Assembly: GCA_003162415.1 (NCBI GenBank)
Contig: PMOL01000006.1
Coordinates: forward strand, 15,866 to 79,865
DNA: 64,000 nucleotides
DNA from: Candidatus Dormiibacterota bacterium
Lineage (GTDB): Bacteria > Chloroflexota > Dormibacteria > Aeolococcales > Aeolococcaceae
Direction: 5' to 3'
Below are positions 24,671 through 33,476 of this stretch, in pieces; position 1 is the stretch's first letter, and each line of letters begins with the position of its first letter. The notes below the pieces were generated by a model. The model was not told where the DNA came from, made no database searches, and saw only the letters and a program-made list of their open reading frames with translations. Position numbers and translations under genes: made by a program.

Positions 24671-25752
24671 CCACGCTCGCCGTTGTTCCGAAGGGCGCGA
24701 TCGAAACGCCCGTGCTCGAGGGGCGTGACCTCACCAAGTCTTTCCGGGTCAAGCGCGGTAGCGGGCTCCTGGCGCGGCGCTCGCGTCTCCATGCTGTGGA
24801 TCAGGTTTCAGTGCAGCTCATGGCAGGGGCGGTGAGTGCCGTCGTGGGTGAGAGCGGATCCGGGAAGACGACCGTCGCTCGGTTGCTCGCCAGGATCGTG
24901 AAACCAGATACGGGCGAGGTACTGCTCGACGGTCACGTGGTCGCCGGAGCACGCTCTCGAAGGTTCGCGGCTCAGGTGCAGATGGTGTTCCAGGACCCAT
25001 TCTCATCGCTCAATCCCGTGCACCGCGTTCGGCATCATCTGGCCCGTCCGCTACAGATTCATCACACCGCCGACGGTGATGTCGACGAGGCGGTGATGCA
25101 GCTGCTGCACCGGGTCGCGCTCGACCCGCCCGCGAGGTTCGCCGACAAGTTTCCCCACGAACTTTCAGGTGGCCAGCGGCAGCGAGTCGCGATCGCCCGA
25201 GCGCTTGCGGTGCGGCCCCGCGTTTTGCTGGCCGATGAGCCGGTGTCGATGCTCGACGTGTCGATCCGCCTCGGAGTGCTCAACCTGCTCGCCGATCTTC
25301 GCGACCGTGAGCGGCTCGCAATCCTCTACGTCACCCACGACATCGCCTCGGCGCGATACATGGCCGACACCATCGTGGTCATGTACGCCGGCCAGCTGGT
25401 CGAGGCGGCACCGAGTGTCGGGCTCACCGACTCCCCGGCGCACCCGTACACACAACTCTTGCTGTCAGCCGCTCCCGATCCGGAACGGCTCGAGCGGCCG
25501 GCGCTGGCCGCTCGAGGAGCACCGCCGAGCCTGCTTGCTCCGCCGCCTGGATGCCGCTTTCACCCCCGCTGCCCGCACGTCATGGAGATATGCAAACGAA
25601 TGGCACCACCAACTGTGACTGTCGCGCCCGACCACACCGCCGCCTGCTGGCTGCATGTCGATTCCGGCGAGCGCGTCCTCGACGGTGCCGGCATGGGACC
25701 CGCAACCTCGCCCAGCCCTCAACGTGAAGCCGAGGTGCAACGCCCTCCCTAA
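24667..25752 (+). CDS. Opp-type ABC transporter ATPase (OppF-like)
   Basis: 361 residues with Walker A GESGSGKTT, Q-loop MVFQDPFSSLNPV, signature [15 protein letters not shown], and Walker B VLLADEPVSMLDVS. In Walker B the usual DEPTSALD is replaced by DEPVSMLD, a common OppF/DppF variant. The oligo_HPY end (PGCRFHPRCPHVMEICK) is present. The start overlaps the OppD-like stop by ATGA. It is the second nucleotide-binding subunit of the importer. Confidence 0.92.
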   Translation: MTTLAVVPKGAIETPVLEGRDLTKSFRVKRGSGLLARRSRLHAVDQVSVQLMAGAVSAVVGESGSGKTTVARLLARIVKPDTGEVLLDGHVVAGARSRRFAAQVQMVFQDPFSSLNPVHRVRHHLARPLQIHHTADGDVDEAVMQLLHRVALDPPARFADKFPHELSGGQRQRVAIARALAVRPRVLLADEPVSMLDVSIRLGVLNLLADLRDRERLAILYVTHDIASARYMADTIVVMYAGQLVEAAPSVGLTDSPAHPYTQLLLSAAPDPERLERPALAARGAPPSLLAPPPGCRFHPRCPHVMEICKRMAPPTVTVAPDHTAACWLHVDSGERVLDGAGMGPATSPSPQREAEVQRPP

Positions 25753-25842
25753 CGCACTCCCTCATTTCAGCGAAGGCGCACCCGCGCTGCCAATCAGCGC
25801 AGTGCTTCACGGAAATCACAAGAAGAATGGAGGAATCACAAC

Positions 25843-27633
25843 ATGAGCCGGAGAGCATTCATCGGAGTTCTCGGCGTCACGACCATCGTGGTCGCGGCGT
25901 GCTCGAGCGCCGGGCCAACCTCGCATGCAACTGCGGGCAAGCCGCTCATCTACGAACCGACCACCGGGGTCACCTTCTCGGACGACTTCAACCCGTATGA
26001 TCCCAACTCGGTCGCTTCCAGTGTCGGCATGAAAAGTATCGTGTACGAGCCGCTGGTCGAGTTCGATCAACTCGATCCGACTGCCGCGGGCACGCACTAC
26101 TGGTTGGCGACGGCGTACACCTTCCAGAATGGCGGCAAGGATCTGCAGATCACCGTGCGAACCGGAGTGAAATTCAGCGACGGCTCGGCCTTCGGCCCCA
26201 AGGACGTCGCCGCCACATTCACGGCGATGAACAACCCGAAGGCTGACATTCCCGGGGTCGCGCCGCAGGCATCGGCGCCGACGATCTCGGGTAACACGGT
26301 GACCCTGCATTTCAGCACGCCGCAGTTCACCGGCCTTTGGGCAATCCTGGGGACGACTTACGTCATGCAGGCATCGGTGGCGACCCAGATAGCCCAGAAC
26401 CCCACCCTGCAGATCACCCATCCGGTCGGGACTGGACCCTTCGAGCTGGACAGCTACTCCACCTCACTGATCAAGTTCAAGCCCAATCCCCACTACTGGG
26501 GCGGCACACCACCGGAGTCCGAGGTCGAGGTGCCGTCGGTCGCCACCAATGCGGCGGCCAGCGATGCGCTGGTGAGCGACCAGCTGGACTGGGCCGGTAA
26601 CGACATCCCGAATATTTACGCGAGCTTCGTGAACCTGAACCCTCAAACCAACCATGCCTGGTTCGCATCCGGCAGTACCGTTGCGCTCCGGTTCAACCTG
26701 AGCCCGGGCAATGGCGGCGCGACCGGGATCGGCGACGTGGCCGTGCGCAAGGCGGTTAGCTACGGCATCGATCGCAATGCACTCGCGCTGCTGGGAGAGT
26801 CGGGCTACGAAGTGCCGGCGACCTCCTCGGGTGGACTGATCCTGCCCGCCCAGAAGGCGTTCCTTCCCTCAGACGGCAGTCTCACCAATGATCTGTCGAC
26901 CACCGGTAATGTCCCCGATGCTGCGACGGCCAAGACAGACAAGCTGCCGGCTGGTGACGACGTCTACGACATCCTCACTGCCGGAGGGTGGAAGGCGCCT
27001 GCTAGTTCCAGCTACAACAGCGGGAGCGGCACCTACAAGTCGAGCGGGAACTGCGACGGCACGAACGTTGCAAACTGCTGGACCAAGGGCGGCGAGATCA
27101 TCAAGTTCTCGGTGTACGACCCCGTTCCATTCTCCGACTACTGGGAGGATGCTTCGCTCATCTCACAGGAACTCCAGGCGCTCGGCATGGATGTGACCAC
27201 CAAGCCGGCGCAGGGGTACTCGGACTGGAACGCCAATATCACCGGCACCGCTTCGGCGTGGCAGACGGCGATCCACTGGGGTCAGGGTGGCCAGATCCCG
27301 TATACGCAGTACGAGGACTGGCTCGACGGCTCCAGCTCGACCACCGCGGCGCATGACGAGGGGTATTCGAACGCGAGCGCCGCGTCAGCCCTTCAGACCT
27401 ACGCGGGCACCGATCCCTCCGATACCGCGACGCTCTATCCCGCGGTCCAGCAGCTCGAGAAGATCATGTCAACGGACGTGCCCGAGGCCCCACTACTCTA
27501 TGGAGCGGACTGGAACGTGTACAGCAGCGCCAAATATGTCGGATGGCCTGATCAGTCGCAGCCGTACATGGATCCGTCGCCGAGCGATCCTCAGATGCCC
27601 TACATCCTGATGCAACTCAAGCCAGTGGCCTGA
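25843..27633 (+). CDS. Extracellular solute-binding lipoprotein, family 5 (SBP_bac_5)
   Basis: 596 residues. A lipoprotein signal (GVLGVTTIVVAACSSAGP) has the lipobox VAAC, so it should be anchored on the outer face of the membrane. Family 5 pattern: IVYEPLVEFDQLD, ITVRTGVKFSDGSAFGPKDV, HPVGTGPFELDSY, AVRKAVSYGIDRNALA. GGAGG precedes the ATG by 8 bases. It is the receptor of the Opp-type importer. With the LacI and GH3 neighbours, beta-linked oligosaccharides are the likely ligand, which is inference. Confidence 0.9.
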   Translation: MSRRAFIGVLGVTTIVVAACSSAGPTSHATAGKPLIYEPTTGVTFSDDFNPYDPNSVASSVGMKSIVYEPLVEFDQLDPTAAGTHYWLATAYTFQNGGKDLQITVRTGVKFSDGSAFGPKDVAATFTAMNNPKADIPGVAPQASAPTISGNTVTLHFSTPQFTGLWAILGTTYVMQASVATQIAQNPTLQITHPVGTGPFELDSYSTSLIKFKPNPHYWGGTPPESEVEVPSVATNAAASDALVSDQLDWAGNDIPNIYASFVNLNPQTNHAWFASGSTVALRFNLSPGNGGATGIGDVAVRKAVSYGIDRNALALLGESGYEVPATSSGGLILPAQKAFLPSDGSLTNDLSTTGNVPDAATAKTDKLPAGDDVYDILTAGGWKAPASSSYNSGSGTYKSSGNCDGTNVANCWTKGGEIIKFSVYDPVPFSDYWEDASLISQELQALGMDVTTKPAQGYSDWNANITGTASAWQTAIHWGQGGQIPYTQYEDWLDGSSSTTAAHDEGYSNASAASALQTYAGTDPSDTATLYPAVQQLEKIMSTDVPEAPLLYGADWNVYSSAKYVGWPDQSQPYMDPSPSDPQMPYILMQLKPVA

Positions 27634-27671
27634 GCCGCACAAGGAACGATGCGCACCCATCACCCTGATGG

Positions 27672-27718
27672 GCGGATCCGTCCGGCCGGCACCGCGCCGG
27701 CCGGACGCGGGGATCCGC
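27672..27718 (+). terminator. Very strong GC hairpin between receptor and GH3 genes
   Basis: CGTCCGGCCGGC (27679-27690) pairs perfectly with 27696-27707 around a 5-base loop, and GCGGATC pairs with GATCCGC outside it with a small bulge. TTTC follows. This can act as a partial terminator or a 3'-end stabiliser, giving more receptor than GH3 enzyme. No protein-coding sense is seen here. Confidence 0.6.
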
Positions 27719-27740
27719 TTTCAACAAAGGACAACCAGCC

Positions 27741-30257
27741 ATGAACGCGACCGCAACCGGCACCCGCGGCGACGAGTCCAGCCTGTTGGCACGGCTCAGT
27801 CTCGAGCAGAAGGTGCGCCTGCTGACCGGTGCCGATGCGTGGTCGCTCTACGCCATCAACGCCGTCGGACTGCGCTCGATGATCGTCTCCGACGGCCCGT
27901 CGGGCGTGCGTGGACGCCGCTTCGACCCGGGTAACCCCTCCTCCTCGCTGCCGTGTCCGGTGGCACTTGGCGCCACGTGGGATGAGGATCTCGTCCTGGA
28001 GGTGGCGCGGGCGCTCGGCGAGGAGGCGCGCTCCCGCGGGGTCGACGTGCTTCTGGCCCCGACCGTCAACATCGTCCGGACGCCGCTCAGTGGGCGCGGC
28101 TTCGAGTGTTTCTCCGAGGACCCGGTCCTCACCGCACGCATCGCTGTCGCCTACGTGCGCGGTGTGCAGGAGTCGGGGGTTGGCGCGACCGCCAAGCACT
28201 ACGTTGCCAATGATTCCGAGACCGACCGGCGCACCTATGACGCGCGGATCAGTGACCAGGTGTTGCGAGAGCTATACCTCGCGCCGTTCGAGGCTTGCGT
28301 CTTCGAGGCCGACGTGGCCATGGTGATGGCCGCGTACAACTCGGTCAACGGACACACCATGACCGCCAACCCAACCCTGCTCCGCGATCTGCTCAAGGAC
28401 GAGTGGGGGTTTCAGGGGGTCGTCATTTCGGACTGGTCGGCCACGAGGACGACCGGTCCGACCGCACTGGCGGGTCTCGACCTCGTGATGCCCGGACCTC
28501 GGGGACCGTGGGGCGACCAGCTGGTCGCGGCGGTGCGCGAGGGCACGGTGCCCGAGGTGGTCGTCGACGACAAGGTCTCGCGGTTGCTGCGCCTCGCCCG
28601 CCGCGTGGGTGCGCTCAACGGGGTGTCGCAGATTGATTCGCCGGACAGCGCCGACGGGCATCACTCCGAGCCGATGACGGCGGGTCGAACGTTCATCGAT
28701 CCAACGCTCCTGCGTGAGGTCACCTCGCGGTCTTTCGTGCTGCTGCGCAACCAGGATGGGCTGCTGCCCCTGAAACCCACCGACATGCGGCGAGTGGCAC
28801 TGATCGGTCCCAATGCGATCGAGCCGCAGACCCAGGGCGGCGGTAGCGTCCGCGTGCTTCCCGTTGTCCGCCCGGGACTGGCTGATTCGCTGCTCACGCT
28901 GGGTGAGTTCGATGCGGTGGACGTGCACCAGGGGTGCGTGACGTGGGCAACGATTCCGCAGCCCCGGGATGGCAATCTGCGCGACCCGGTGTCCGGAGCG
29001 CCCGGCGTGCATGTCGAGGTTCGCGACGCCGATGGAACCCTGCGCCACGACAATTCGAGCCCGAGGAGCGTGCTCACGTGGTGGGATGGCCTGCCTTCGG
29101 CAGTGCATCAGCCAGGCTCGGAGCTGGTCATGCGCGCACGCTATCGGGCGTCGGTGGACGGACCACACGTCGTCGGTGTCGCCGGCGTTGGGGTGCTGAG
29201 CATCGCCATCGACGGATCGGTGCTCGCGGAGGCAACGACCCTCCATCCCACCGAGGTCGTCGAGGCCTTATCGCGCCCACCCGAACTGCGTGTGCCCATC
29301 GAGCTGAATGCGGGTGGGGAGGTGGAGATCCGAGCCGCGTACCGGCCCAATGTCCGCGGGCCGGAGGCGGGCTTTGTCACGATGCGGCTCGGAGTCACCC
29401 CGCGACTCGACGAGAGCCAATTGCTCGACGAGGCGGTTGCCTCCGCACGTGAAGCCGACGTCGCGGTGGTCGTGGTCGGGTCGGCGGAGGGGACGGAGAG
29501 CGAGGGGTACGACCGGGACACCCTGTCGCTTCCGGGGCGGCAGGACGAGCTCGTCAGACGGGTTGCCGCGGTGCAACCGAACACTGTGGTCATCGTCAAT
29601 TCGGGGATGCCGGTGCTGATGCCCTGGGTTGACGATGTCGCAGCGCTTATCCAGGTCTGGCTCCCGGGCCAGGCGTTCGGCGAGGCACTGACCGACTGCT
29701 TGCTCGGCGTTGTCGAGCCGGGGGGCCGCCTCCCCATCTCGATTCCTCGTGGAGCCGCCGATTCACCGGTTCTCGACGCCACCCCTAAGGGCGGAGAGAT
29801 CGCGTACTCGGAGGGCCTGCTGGTCGGCTACCGCGGCTATGACCGCAGCGAGCGCGAGCCACTTTTCTGCTTCGGCCATGGCCTCAGCTACACCGAATGG
29901 AGCTACGACTCGCTCGTGCTGGAATCCGATGCGCTGCAACGAGATCAGGACCTGCCCGTGGTGGTCACCGTGCGCAACGCCGGTCAGCGTGCCGGCCGCG
30001 ACGTCGTGCAGGTCTACCTTGAGACCCCCGACGATGATCCCAGCCGGCCGCTACGAGTCCTTGCGGCGTTCGCCACCGTCGAAGCCGATGCCGGTCAGAC
30101 GGCGGAAGCACGGATGGTGATCCCGGCTCGCGCGTTCGCCCGTTTCGATACAGGCGCGGGCGGCTGGGTCTGGCCGCCGGCCTCGTACCTGGTGCGGGTG
30201 GGAAGGTCGTCCCGCGATCTCCGCCTGGCTCAGCCCGTGCAACTCGGAGCCGGTTAG
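27741..30257 (+). CDS. bglX-like: Glycoside hydrolase family 3 beta-glucosidase with PA14-like insert
   Basis: 838 residues and no signal peptide, so intracellular. GH3 N-terminal barrel: MIVSDGPSGVRG, TAKHYVANDSETDRRTYDAR with the Lys-His pair, and the nucleophile Asp231 in GVVISDWSAT. The GH3 C-terminal domain begins FVLLRNQDGLLPLKP. It is interrupted by a PA14-like beta domain (about 390-560) and resumes at VAVVVVGSAEGTESEGYDRD. A fibronectin-III-like domain ends the chain. It should cleave imported beta-glucosides or cello-oligosaccharides. It is the enzymatic end of the LacI-Opp operon. A GH3 xylosidase role is possible. Confidence 0.92.
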   Translation: MNATATGTRGDESSLLARLSLEQKVRLLTGADAWSLYAINAVGLRSMIVSDGPSGVRGRRFDPGNPSSSLPCPVALGATWDEDLVLEVARALGEEARSRGVDVLLAPTVNIVRTPLSGRGFECFSEDPVLTARIAVAYVRGVQESGVGATAKHYVANDSETDRRTYDARISDQVLRELYLAPFEACVFEADVAMVMAAYNSVNGHTMTANPTLLRDLLKDEWGFQGVVISDWSATRTTGPTALAGLDLVMPGPRGPWGDQLVAAVREGTVPEVVVDDKVSRLLRLARRVGALNGVSQIDSPDSADGHHSEPMTAGRTFIDPTLLREVTSRSFVLLRNQDGLLPLKPTDMRRVALIGPNAIEPQTQGGGSVRVLPVVRPGLADSLLTLGEFDAVDVHQGCVTWATIPQPRDGNLRDPVSGAPGVHVEVRDADGTLRHDNSSPRSVLTWWDGLPSAVHQPGSELVMRARYRASVDGPHVVGVAGVGVLSIAIDGSVLAEATTLHPTEVVEALSRPPELRVPIELNAGGEVEIRAAYRPNVRGPEAGFVTMRLGVTPRLDESQLLDEAVASAREADVAVVVVGSAEGTESEGYDRDTLSLPGRQDELVRRVAAVQPNTVVIVNSGMPVLMPWVDDVAALIQVWLPGQAFGEALTDCLLGVVEPGGRLPISIPRGAADSPVLDATPKGGEIAYSEGLLVGYRGYDRSEREPLFCFGHGLSYTEWSYDSLVLESDALQRDQDLPVVVTVRNAGQRAGRDVVQVYLETPDDDPSRPLRVLAAFATVEADAGQTAEARMVIPARAFARFDTGAGGWVWPPASYLVRVGRSSRDLRLAQPVQLGAG

Positions 30258-30352
30258 CCGCCCATTGTCGACCCGGTCGTCTTGACCCGCGCGGTCCTGG
30301 CGGAGTAGCGTCGGCGCCCTGACGCCGTCGGCGTGATCACGGGGGTTGCACC

Positions 30353-31750
30353 ATGCATTGCGGGCAAACGACACGACGGAGCCGACTGGCAGTCGTGTGC
30401 GCCATCGCACTCGGAGCGGGAACTCTGGCATTCGGCGCCGCGCCCACCGTCCTGGCATCAGGGCACGCTCGGACACTCACGGGGACGCTGCACGACGGTG
30501 CCACCTACCTGATCCAGGTTCCAGCCAACTGGAATGGCACGCTCGTCCTCTACAGCCACGGCTACGTCACGCCCGGGAGCCCGAACCCGGCGACCGACGT
30601 GGGCGACCCGCTCACTGGCCAATGGCTGCTGAGCAACGGCTACGCGCTTGCAGGATCGTCCTACGCAACAACGGGCTGGGCGCTCCAGCAGGCGATTCCG
30701 GATCAGCTCTCGACGTTGAACACCTTCGACCGGCGAGTCGGCACCCCCACCCGGACGATCGCCTGGGGCCATTCGCTCGGTGGAATGATCACGGCTGCCC
30801 TGCTCCAGGTCGCACCTGATCGCTTCATCGCGGCGCTCCCGATGTGCGGCGTGGTTGGAGGAGGCGTGGGCACGTGGAACGTTGCGCTGGATGCGGCGGT
30901 TGCCGTGCAGCAACTCCTCGGCCCGGCCTCCGGCCTGCAGGTGGTCAACATCACCGACCCGACCACCAACCTCGGGATCGCCGAGACCTTGTTCGCCGCG
31001 GCGCAGGCCACGCCGCAGGGGAGAGCTCGCATCGCTCTCGCCAGCGCGCTCGGCGACGTTCCGGGCTGGTTCAACCCGGCGAGCCCTGAGCCCGCCCCGA
31101 CCGACTACGTCACCCAGGAGGCGAATCAGTTCCTCTGGCAGACACAGGTCGACGGTCCATTTGCGTATCTTCTCCGGGCCGAGCTGGAGGCGCGGGCGGG
31201 CGGCAACGTGTCCTGGACCACCGGCGTCAACTTCACGCAGCAGCTCGCGATGTCCTCTGATTACGCGGAGGTCCAGGGGTTGTATTCATCCGCCGGCCTG
31301 AGCCTGAGCGCCGATCTCGCGAACCTCCAGGCCTCGAAGCCGATCGCCGCGGCCCCCACGGCAGTGAAGTACCTGACCAAGTACATCACCTTCAACGGCG
31401 ATCTCGATCGTCCGGTGCTCACCCTCCACACGACCGGCGACGGTCTGGTCGTCAACCAGGCGGAGCAGGCCTATCGGGCGGTCGCCCAGGACGCGGGCGA
31501 CGCCCAGAATCTCCGCGAGGGATACGTGAGTCGCGCCGGTCACTGCACCTTTACGCCGGCGGAGACGATCGCCGCATTCCAGACGCTGATCCACCGCGTG
31601 GACACCGGCATGTGGGGCGACAGCACGGCGGCGGATGATCTGGAGGCTGCGGCAACCGCGCTCGGCCCCACCTACAACACCGTGCCTGCGGCCTTCATCG
31701 TGTTCCAGCCGACCCGCTTCCTCCGTCCGTTCGACCTCGGTCAGAACTGA
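30353..31750 (+). CDS. Secreted alpha/beta hydrolase
   Basis: 465 residues with a signal peptide (LAVVCAIALGAGTLAFGAAP, cleavage near VLASG). The nucleophile elbow is WGHSLGG, preceded by NGTLVLYSHGYVTPG as oxyanion strand. A late Asp lies in LTLHTTGDGLVVNQAE and the catalytic His is in RAGHCTFTPAET. It is exported and likely an esterase or lipase-like enzyme; the substrate is unknown. It follows the GH3 gene on the same strand but with about 95 bases between, so may have its own promoter. Confidence 0.82.
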   Translation: MHCGQTTRRSRLAVVCAIALGAGTLAFGAAPTVLASGHARTLTGTLHDGATYLIQVPANWNGTLVLYSHGYVTPGSPNPATDVGDPLTGQWLLSNGYALAGSSYATTGWALQQAIPDQLSTLNTFDRRVGTPTRTIAWGHSLGGMITAALLQVAPDRFIAALPMCGVVGGGVGTWNVALDAAVAVQQLLGPASGLQVVNITDPTTNLGIAETLFAAAQATPQGRARIALASALGDVPGWFNPASPEPAPTDYVTQEANQFLWQTQVDGPFAYLLRAELEARAGGNVSWTTGVNFTQQLAMSSDYAEVQGLYSSAGLSLSADLANLQASKPIAAAPTAVKYLTKYITFNGDLDRPVLTLHTTGDGLVVNQAEQAYRAVAQDAGDAQNLREGYVSRAGHCTFTPAETIAAFQTLIHRVDTGMWGDSTAADDLEAAATALGPTYNTVPAAFIVFQPTRFLRPFDLGQN

Positions 31751-31766
31751 GCCGGATCGGGTCATC

Positions 31767-31809
31767 GGCCACCGGGGCTGCGCGGGTTCGACCGCGCGCC
31801 TCGGTGGTC
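31767..31809 (+). terminator. Long GC hairpin after the secreted hydrolase gene
   Basis: GGCCACCG (31767-31774) pairs with CGGTGGTC (31802-31809) and, inside, GCGCGG (31780-31785) pairs with CCGCGC (31792-31797). The hairpin lies 16 bases past the stop. There is no T tract, so termination strength is uncertain. Confidence 0.45.
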
Positions 31810-31876
31810 GCCGTGGACGTGACCGACGAGGCATGCTAGACGGCATGCGTGGCTTCAGCAAGCCGGGCGTGGCCCG

Positions 31877-32944
31877 ATGAGCATCGTGGTGCTGCTCGCC
31901 ACCGCTCTCGCGGCGGGGGTCGAGTGGGTCGAGGCACTGACCATCGTCCTCGCCGTCGGCCTTTTCAAAGGGTGGCGGAGCGCATTCGTGGGGATGGCAG
32001 TCGGCTTCGTGGCACTCGCTGTCCTGGTGGCCGTCTTCGGGATCACGATCACCTCAAGGGTGTCGATCGATGCCGCCCGGACGGTGGTCGGCGTCTTTCT
32101 TCTCCTCTTCGGGCTGAAGTGGCTCCACAAGGCCATCCTCCGCTCGAGTGGCCTGAAATCGTCGCACGACGAGGCCAAGATCTTTGAAGAGACGAAGGAG
32201 GTGCTCACGGCATCGGGGTCGGTCTCGTCCGGGCTCGATCGGGCAGGCGTGACCACTGCCCTGAGCGGGGTGTTCCTTGAAGGTCTCGAGGTGGTTTTCA
32301 TCGTCGTGGCACTTGGCGGCCTGCAGGACATCCCCTCGGCCGTGATCGGCGCGGTCGTTGCACTGGTCATCGTCGCGGGCGCGGGCATTGCCTTCCGGCG
32401 TCCGCTGACGCGAGTCCCGGAGAACGCGATGAAGTACGTGGTCGGGATCATGCTGACCTCGTTCGGCACCTTCTTCAGCGGCGAAGGCATCGGCGTCCAC
32501 TGGTGGGGCGACGACCTCAGCCTGCTGATCCTCGTGGCCGCCTACGGCCTCGCATCGCTCGCCTTCGTCTGGTTCCTGCGGCGACCGCGTAGTCAGGCGT
32601 CGTCAGGAGGCGGAGTGGAGCGAGTGATCCGAGCGATCGCCCTGGAGATCTGGGGACTGTTCGTCGACGACGGCGCGGTCGCGGTCGTCGCGGTGGTCGC
32701 TCTGCTAGCGGTTGCTCTGTTCGTGCAGCATCAGGGCGACGGGCACAGCATCGCCGGGATCGTGCTGATCGCGGGCGTGCTGATCGCCGTCTGGGTGGGT
32801 CTGTCGAGCGCAGCCAAGGCATCCCGCAAGCCGGTCAGCACTGTGTCCCCCGAGCACGTTGCGCAGCCGCCTGTACCTGATGACACACTCGTCGCACCTG
32901 AGACACGGGACGCCGCGCTCATCGGCCCGCCCGCGGACCGATAA
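31877..32944 (+). CDS. Polytopic membrane protein, COG4280/FTR1-like paralogue
   Basis: 355 residues, about eight to nine membrane segments. Two acidic motifs are again seen: GVEWVEALTIVLAVGLFKGW near the N-terminus and FLEGLEVVFIVVALGG in the middle, each beginning a half-repeat. It is paralogous to 8777-9523 (both share GWRS, LAVxVAVFG and LLxFGLxWLxK) but has about 100 extra C-terminal residues with two more membrane segments. Metal or small-cation transport is an inference from the REGLE-like motifs. The ATG overlaps nothing and has only a weak ribosome site. Confidence 0.68.
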   Translation: MSIVVLLATALAAGVEWVEALTIVLAVGLFKGWRSAFVGMAVGFVALAVLVAVFGITITSRVSIDAARTVVGVFLLLFGLKWLHKAILRSSGLKSSHDEAKIFEETKEVLTASGSVSSGLDRAGVTTALSGVFLEGLEVVFIVVALGGLQDIPSAVIGAVVALVIVAGAGIAFRRPLTRVPENAMKYVVGIMLTSFGTFFSGEGIGVHWWGDDLSLLILVAAYGLASLAFVWFLRRPRSQASSGGGVERVIRAIALEIWGLFVDDGAVAVVAVVALLAVALFVQHQGDGHSIAGIVLIAGVLIAVWVGLSSAAKASRKPVSTVSPEHVAQPPVPDDTLVAPETRDAALIGPPADR

Positions 32945-33476
32945 GGGAAGGGGACGCGTCACCGGCTAACCAGCCGATCCAACCTGCATGCCCACGGCCA
33001 TGCAGAACAGAGTGAACGCGGGTCCGTTAGGCGCATTTGGGCGGATCCCGCGCCGCGAATGCCCACGGGCTGGGTGGGCGCGACGAACCGATGCACAGCG
33101 TCCGGCCGCCGCTCGAATCATTACCGCGAGAGATGGATGTCGGGCGCTCGATCTACGTTTCTGCGTGCAATCCTCGACTGCGCAAGTCTGCGCAAACAGT
33201 CGCGCAAACCCCTTGCGATTGTGCGCAGCGCGGGACGCCAGACGAGGGGGCTTGACGGAACCCCTATAACACCGCGATCATGTCGCCGTCAGTACGAACC
33301 GGCAGCCTGTTGAGTGGAGAACTGGTGCCCGGATTCATCGCTTCCTCGGCGTCGCGGGTCTGGCTGAGCGCGCTGGCTCGGCACAGTGGCCGTCTCCACG
33401 CGACGTTCCCCGCGGTAGTCCGCTTCGACGGTGTTGCTTCCGCCATGGCCGCGTACATATAGAGGTATAGGCACAC
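32945..33476. other. 532-base gap upstream of the oxidase operon with repeated TGCGCAA boxes
   Basis: No gene is supported here. Between 33162 and 33227 lies a cluster of related boxes: TGCGTGCAA (33162), TGCGCAA (33179), TGCGCAA (33189), CGCGCAA (33201), and on the other strand TTGCG (33213) and TGCGCA (33222). Spacing of 10-12 bases puts them on one helix face, as in an activator or repressor array. The promoter of the oxidase operon is probably in 33230-33476, but I cannot place it. TTGACG at 33252 has no -10 at proper spacing. Confidence 0.45.

Noticed and set aside
27768-30257. Reading the GH3 enzyme as a secreted protein
   Set aside because: The N-terminus has no hydrophobic signal segment, and an importer precedes it in the same operon.
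33252-33270. TTGACG and TATAAC as a promoter of the oxidase operon
   Set aside because: The two boxes are separated by only 7 bases, far too short for a sigma-70 promoter.
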